Assembly: GCA_012511245.1 (NCBI GenBank)
Contig: JAAZGM010000124.1
Location: 1-7,968, forward strand
Length of the DNA stretch: 7,968 bases
Source: Methanomicrobiales archaeon
Lineage (GTDB): Archaea; Halobacteriota; Methanomicrobia; Methanomicrobiales; Methanoculleaceae
Direction: 5' to 3'
Program-made: the position numbers and the translations under genes
The notes under the pieces: generated by a model
What the model was told of the DNA's origin: nothing
The model's input: only the letters and a program-made list of their open reading frames with translations
The model's database searches: none
Shown: piece after piece, positions 5,434 through 7,968 of the stretch
Layout: every line of letters starts with the position of its first letter
Position numbering within the stretch: position 1 is the stretch's first letter

Positions 5434-6552
5434 GTGTATTACCACCTCATCCTGACCGACAACTGCAACCTCTGCTGCACCTACTGCCGGGGGAAGGCGT
5501 TCACCGTCGATCCCCTGGAGCAGCCCGATATCATCATCGACGAAGACCTCCCGGTGGACCTTGCCATCGATCTTGCCGACCTCTACCGGTTCCTCGAGAA
5601 AGACCCCGACGCCGTCCTGACCTTCTACGGCGGAGAACCCCTGCTCGCCGTCGACCTCGTCCGCGAGATCGTCCGCGACGCCCCGGTATCGGCGCTGATC
5701 CTGCACACCAACGGCACCCTCCTCGACCGTCTCGAACCTGAGGTCGCAAATCGGTTCGACACGATCCTGGTCTCGATCGACGGCCCCGAGGGACTCACCG
5801 ACGCCCACCGCGGGACGGGGACATTCCGCCGGATCATAAGAAACCTGCAGGGTCTCACGGCGGGCGGGTTCTCCGGTGAACTGATCGCCCGGATGACCGT
5901 GACGGAGGATACCGATATCGTGGAGGCCGTCCGGTATCTCACCGAGAATGATGAATCCTCGTTTTCCGCCGTCCACTGGCAGATGGACGCGAACTTCTGG
6001 AACGACTACAACCTCCGCGACTACGCCGCGTGGGTGGATGCGAGTTACAACCCCGGCATCCGGTCGCTCGTCGCGTTCTGGGTCGAGACGATGCGCTCGG
6101 AAGGGCGGGTGCTCCGGTGGTACCCGTTCATGGACCCGATGCAGGATATGCTTCTCTCCCGGCCGAGCATGCTCCGGTGCGGGTGCGGCCACGCGAACTA
6201 CAGCATCATGACCGACGGCCACATCGCCCCCTGCCCGATCATGGTCGGGATGAAGGACTACTACGCCGGGCATATCGCCACCGCCGATCCCCTCCATCTT
6301 CCCGTTACGGCCGTGGGGAGCCCCTGCACGGAGTGCCGACTCCTCGACTTCTGCGGCGGGCGGTGCCTCTACTCAAACATCACCCACCCCTGGCCGGAAG
6401 AGGGGCGGCGGGTCGTCTGCGGGACGGTGGAAAACCTCCATGCAGCGCTCACGGCGGCGCTCCCGGAAGTCAGGGCGCTCATCCACGACGAGGTGATCCG
6501 GATGGAGGACTTTGACCACCGGAAATACAACAGCTGCGAGATTATACCCTGA
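5434..6552 (+). CDS. Radical SAM/SPASM enzyme, putative peptide-modifying
   Basis: A 372-residue radical SAM protein. Cys11, Cys15 and Cys18 in CNLCCTYC are the CxxxCxxC site for the cluster that cleaves S-adenosylmethionine. TFYGGEPLL (63-71) is the usual GGEP motif, and HTNGT (91-95) and LVSIDGP (112-118) are later barrel strands. The C-terminal part has an exact SPASM pattern: Cys251, ten residues, Gly262, four residues, Cys267; then CxxCxxxxxCxxxC at 298, 301, 307 and 311; then Cys329. SPASM enzymes bind extra 4Fe-4S clusters and mostly modify peptides or proteins. The protein resembles the archaeal 'putative peptide-modifying radical SAM' group typified by Mhun_1560 and AF0577, recalled from family naming and not searched. 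The start is GTG 5434; no strong Shine-Dalgarno is visible, but the 10-residue lead to the first Cys is normal. No obvious precursor peptide gene is adjacent. Sulfatase-maturase-type activity is the main alternative. Confidence 0.88.
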   Translation: MYYHLILTDNCNLCCTYCRGKAFTVDPLEQPDIIIDEDLPVDLAIDLADLYRFLEKDPDAVLTFYGGEPLLAVDLVREIVRDAPVSALILHTNGTLLDRLEPEVANRFDTILVSIDGPEGLTDAHRGTGTFRRIIRNLQGLTAGGFSGELIARMTVTEDTDIVEAVRYLTENDESSFSAVHWQMDANFWNDYNLRDYAAWVDASYNPGIRSLVAFWVETMRSEGRVLRWYPFMDPMQDMLLSRPSMLRCGCGHANYSIMTDGHIAPCPIMVGMKDYYAGHIATADPLHLPVTAVGSPCTECRLLDFCGGRCLYSNITHPWPEEGRRVVCGTVENLHAALTAALPEVRALIHDEVIRMEDFDHRKYNSCEIIP

Positions 6553-6636
6553 AACGAAGAGCCTTCAGACGATATACATCTCGCGTAACGAGACAACATT
6601 CATCCGGCGGGAGAGGCGATACTATCCCGGGAAATC

Positions 6637-6801
6637 ATGGCAACATTCGGCCTCATCCTCTGCAGAATCGGGCTCCACCGCTGGGGCAGGAAGCGGGGAT
6701 ACGACCAGTACTCCTCGAACGTCATCGAGTGGGAGCAGCGGTGCGAGAGATGCGGGAAGCGGAAGCGGTGGGTTGAGGCGAAGCGGGATCGCCGGCGGTG
6801 A
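6637..6801 (+). CDS. Small Cys/His protein, putative zinc-binding (54 residues)
   Basis: ATG 6637 to TGA 6799-6801 encodes 54 residues. The protein has Cys9 and His14 (CRIGLHRW) and a C-terminal CERCGKRKRW with Cys36 and Cys39, together a plausible Cys-x4-His...Cys-x2-Cys zinc site, with 16 Arg/Lys residues. The layout 'C-x4-H-x-W ... C-x-x-C-G' recalls short zinc-ribbon-like proteins such as DUF1660, but I cannot assign a family. It may bind nucleic acid. It lies 84 bases after the radical SAM stop on the same strand, so it may be cotranscribed. A TATA-like GATATACA at about 6569-6576 could instead give it its own promoter. No strong Shine-Dalgarno is seen (GGGAAATC precedes the ATG). A longer 104-codon frame overlapping it is Ser/Gly-rich shadow sequence. 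Confidence 0.6.
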   Translation: MATFGLILCRIGLHRWGRKRGYDQYSSNVIEWEQRCERCGKRKRWVEAKRDRRR

Positions 6802-6807
6802 CGGGCG

Positions 6808-6824
6808 AAAAAAAGTTATTTTTT
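6808..6824. terminator. Two-way poly-A/poly-T terminator between convergent genes
   Basis: Seven As (6808-6814) and six Ts (6819-6824) flank GTTA. Read on the plus strand, the T-run ends transcripts of the radical SAM/small-protein unit. Read on the minus strand, the A-run becomes seven Ts just after the flavin reductase stop. Archaeal RNA polymerase terminates on such short U-tracts. The T-run also encodes the last two Lys codons of the flavin reductase, so each gene's end serves the other. Confidence 0.7.
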
Positions 6825-7391
6825 GATCTCTTTTCCCACCGAGAAGGCTTTCGCAAGCACCTTCCCGAACCCGTAGTACTCCTGCCGCATCGAGTCGTAG
6901 GCGAACGGCCGGATCTTCTCGATATCAGGCTTGCCGTCCTCCCCGAGAACGTTCTCGTCCACCTTCACGTCCAGGATCTCGCCGATGAACTGGGTGTGCA
7001 CCCCGATCTCGACCGTCTGGAGGAGGCGGCACTCGAGGACGACCGGGAACTCCCCGACATAGGGGGCGTTCACGAGATCGCTCTTCACGGGCGTGAGCCC
7101 GGTTACGGCGAACTTGTCCTCGTCCCGGCCGCTGACGATCCCGAAGTAGTCCGCCTCCTTCACGTAATCCACCGAGGGGATGCTGATCGTGAACTCGCGG
7201 CGCTCCACCAGATTCTCATAGGTCTGCCGGGTCTTCTGGACCGAGACCGCGACCGACGGCGGTTGGGATGAGCAGATCCCGCCCCAGGCTGCAACCATGG
7301 CATTCGGCCGGCCAGAGGCGTTATACGTCCCGATGATCAGGTCGGGATGGGGGTAGAGGAGAGTCCGTGGACCAAACGATCGCTTTGTCAT
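6816..7391 (-). CDS. Flavin reductase-like / flavoredoxin family protein
   Basis: A 191-residue FMN-binding protein of the flavin reductase-like family (PF01613). Near the N-terminus are LLYPHPDLIIGTYNASGRPN (11-30), MVAAWGGICSSQPPSVAVSV (about 32-51) and RREFTISIPS, the usual FMN-binding strand-and-loop pattern. GEFPVVLEC and HTQFIGEILDV follow, and the protein ends with YYGFGKVLAKAFSVGKEIKK, typical of archaeal flavoredoxins. Such proteins carry FMN and pass electrons in cytosolic redox reactions or bind small ligands; the partner is unknown. An upstream in-frame ATG at 7436 would add 15 residues, but the TATA box at about 7417-7425 (minus strand) places transcription start near ATG 7391 and the family motif starts right after it, so I take 7391. 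The stop overlaps the two-way terminator. Confidence 0.85.
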   Translation of the reverse strand: MTKRSFGPRTLLYPHPDLIIGTYNASGRPNAMVAAWGGICSSQPPSVAVSVQKTRQTYENLVERREFTISIPSVDYVKEADYFGIVSGRDEDKFAVTGLTPVKSDLVNAPYVGEFPVVLECRLLQTVEIGVHTQFIGEILDVKVDENVLGEDGKPDIEKIRPFAYDSMRQEYYGFGKVLAKAFSVGKEIKK

Positions 7392-7393
7392 GG

Positions 7394-7431
7394 GAATACG
7401 ATTCGCACCCCGATTCGGATAAACCTTTTCA
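7394..7431 (-). promoter_or_regulatory. Promoter of the flavin reductase gene with a CGATTCG direct repeat
   Basis: On the minus strand GAAAAGGTTTATCC (7417-7430) reads as BRE plus TATA, about 27-30 bases before ATG 7391, so the transcript would be leaderless or nearly so. Between the TATA box and the start codon the plus-strand heptamer CGATTCG occurs twice (7399-7405 and 7411-7417), 12 bases apart. This gives TTCG-N8-TTCG, covering the transcription start. A regulator bound here would block initiation. The repeat is seen; its role is inferred. Confidence 0.5.
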
Positions 7432-7454
7432 AACAATAGAGCACCGGGGTTTGG

Positions 7455-7968
7455 TCACACAGCACCTGCCGCCCCCCTTCTCTGTTCCTGCACCGAGCGA
7501 TAGAGGAAGTAGCCGACGACCGCAAACGTCACCACCGGCGAGAGCCAGGCCGGGACATGGAACCCGAAACTGTTTGCGAGCATGATCGTCCCGAGCACCA
7601 GGATGGAGTACATCGCCCCGTTCTTGAGGAAGCAGTAACTCCGGATCCGGTCGACACCCCGGACAGTGAGTTCCCTGACCACGACGGCACCGATGCCGTT
7701 CCCGATCAGGATGAGGGGGACGGAGAGGGTGAAGGCGAACGCACCGATGACGCCGTCGATCGAGAAGGTCGCATCAAGCACCTCGAGATAGGCGATCTTC
7801 GAGAGATCCGAGACTCCGGGCTGCCGGAGCCGCGCCTCCTGCGCCTCGGCGTTCTGCCGGAACCCGTGGATGATGAAGAAGGCGGTCGAGCCGAGCACGG
7901 CCGAGAACCCCATCATGGTGTTGATCTGGAGGGCGAACCAGACGATAGCGGCAAGCAGGATCGAGGCG
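7455..7968 (-). CDS. DUF475 / TerC-like integral membrane protein, 3' part
   Basis: The gene runs off the right edge; the frame is open from base 7967 and the TGA is at 7455-7457, leaving about 170 residues. YLEVLDATFSIDGVIGAFAF and GNGIGAVVVRELTV match the DUF475 family (PF04332) of the TerC superfamily. The acidic residues within the membrane segments (Glu and Asp of LEVLD, Asp of SIDG) are the family's likely metal-binding positions. About five hydrophobic segments are present: the left end (ILLAAIVWFALQI), GFSAVLGSTAFFIIHG, the SIDG helix, the YSILVLGTIMLA helix, and LSPVVTFAVVGYFLYRSV. TerC-like proteins are linked to metal export or tellurite resistance; for DUF475 the function is not established. 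An internal ATG at 7916 is not the start, since hydrophobic family-like sequence continues upstream. It lies 63 bases upstream of the flavin reductase start, on the same strand, but that gene has its own promoter. Confidence 0.85.
   Translation of the reverse strand, partial: ASILLAAIVWFALQINTMMGFSAVLGSTAFFIIHGFRQNAEAQEARLRQPGVSDLSKIAYLEVLDATFSIDGVIGAFAFTLSVPLILIGNGIGAVVVRELTVRGVDRIRSYCFLKNGAMYSILVLGTIMLANSFGFHVPAWLSPVVTFAVVGYFLYRSVQEQRRGAAGAV

Noticed and set aside
5351..5455. A 34-codon frame (two Cys) just before the radical SAM gene as a precursor peptide
   Set aside because: No clear Shine-Dalgarno, it overlaps the enzyme's start in another frame, and has no leader/core layout. Only conservation in homologous loci could revive it.
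5296..6297. A 333-codon minus-strand frame opposite the radical SAM gene
   Set aside because: The plus strand encodes exact CxxxCxxC and SPASM patterns; the antisense product is acidic, low in structure and motif-free.
6512..6826. A 104-codon frame over the end of the radical SAM gene and the small Cys/His gene
   Set aside because: The Ser/Gly/Thr-rich run is a frame-shifted reading; the 54-residue frame has a sensible Cys/His arrangement instead.

Overview
The window looks like a stretch of a Methanomicrobiales archaeon, most likely Methanoculleus or a close relative. The signs are high-GC genes with methanogen-type proteins (a secreted beta-propeller protein, a flavoredoxin-like flavin reductase, a SPASM radical SAM enzyme), archaeal TATA-type promoters that place some start codons at or next to the transcription start, and short poly-T terminators. 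This placement rests on protein resemblance by eye, not on a search.

Layout, left to right. (1) 1-335: C-terminal end of a Na+/Ca2+-exchanger-family membrane protein. (2) 358-377: a perfect 8-bp inverted repeat overlapping a TATA-like element in front of a 625-residue secreted or membrane-anchored beta-propeller protein (435-2312), whose stop codon lies inside a hairpin. (3) 2498-2833, minus strand: a small cupin. (4) 2924-5255: an accessory islet of two stacked toxin-antitoxin modules. The first is a HicB-type antitoxin gene with a HicA toxin gene that is broken and truncated. The second is an AbiE-like pair: a three-part protein (PD-(D/E)XK nuclease-like domain, winged helix, AbiEi-type C-terminal domain) overlapped by a nucleotidyltransferase-fold AbiEii-like toxin gene. 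An AT-rich control region full of TATCAC/GTGATA half-sites and a duplicated promoter unit precedes this pair. (5) 5434-6552: a radical SAM/SPASM enzyme of the peptide-modifying type, followed by an easily missed 54-residue Cys/His protein (6637-6801). (6) 6808-6824: a two-way poly-A/poly-T terminator separating it from a minus-strand flavin reductase (6816-7391). (7) 7455-7968, minus strand: the 3' part of a DUF475/TerC-like membrane protein.

How the parts work together. The AbiEi/AbiEii genes overlap and form one operon, probably autorepressed through the half-site array by the winged-helix domain. The radical SAM enzyme has no obvious precursor peptide beside it, so its substrate is an open question; the adjacent 54-residue protein is the nearest small candidate but looks more like a zinc-binding protein. 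The remaining genes look like independent housekeeping or stress units. The parts most worth a second look are the nuclease-AbiEi fusion with its operator array, the decayed hicA, and the orphan radical SAM enzyme.
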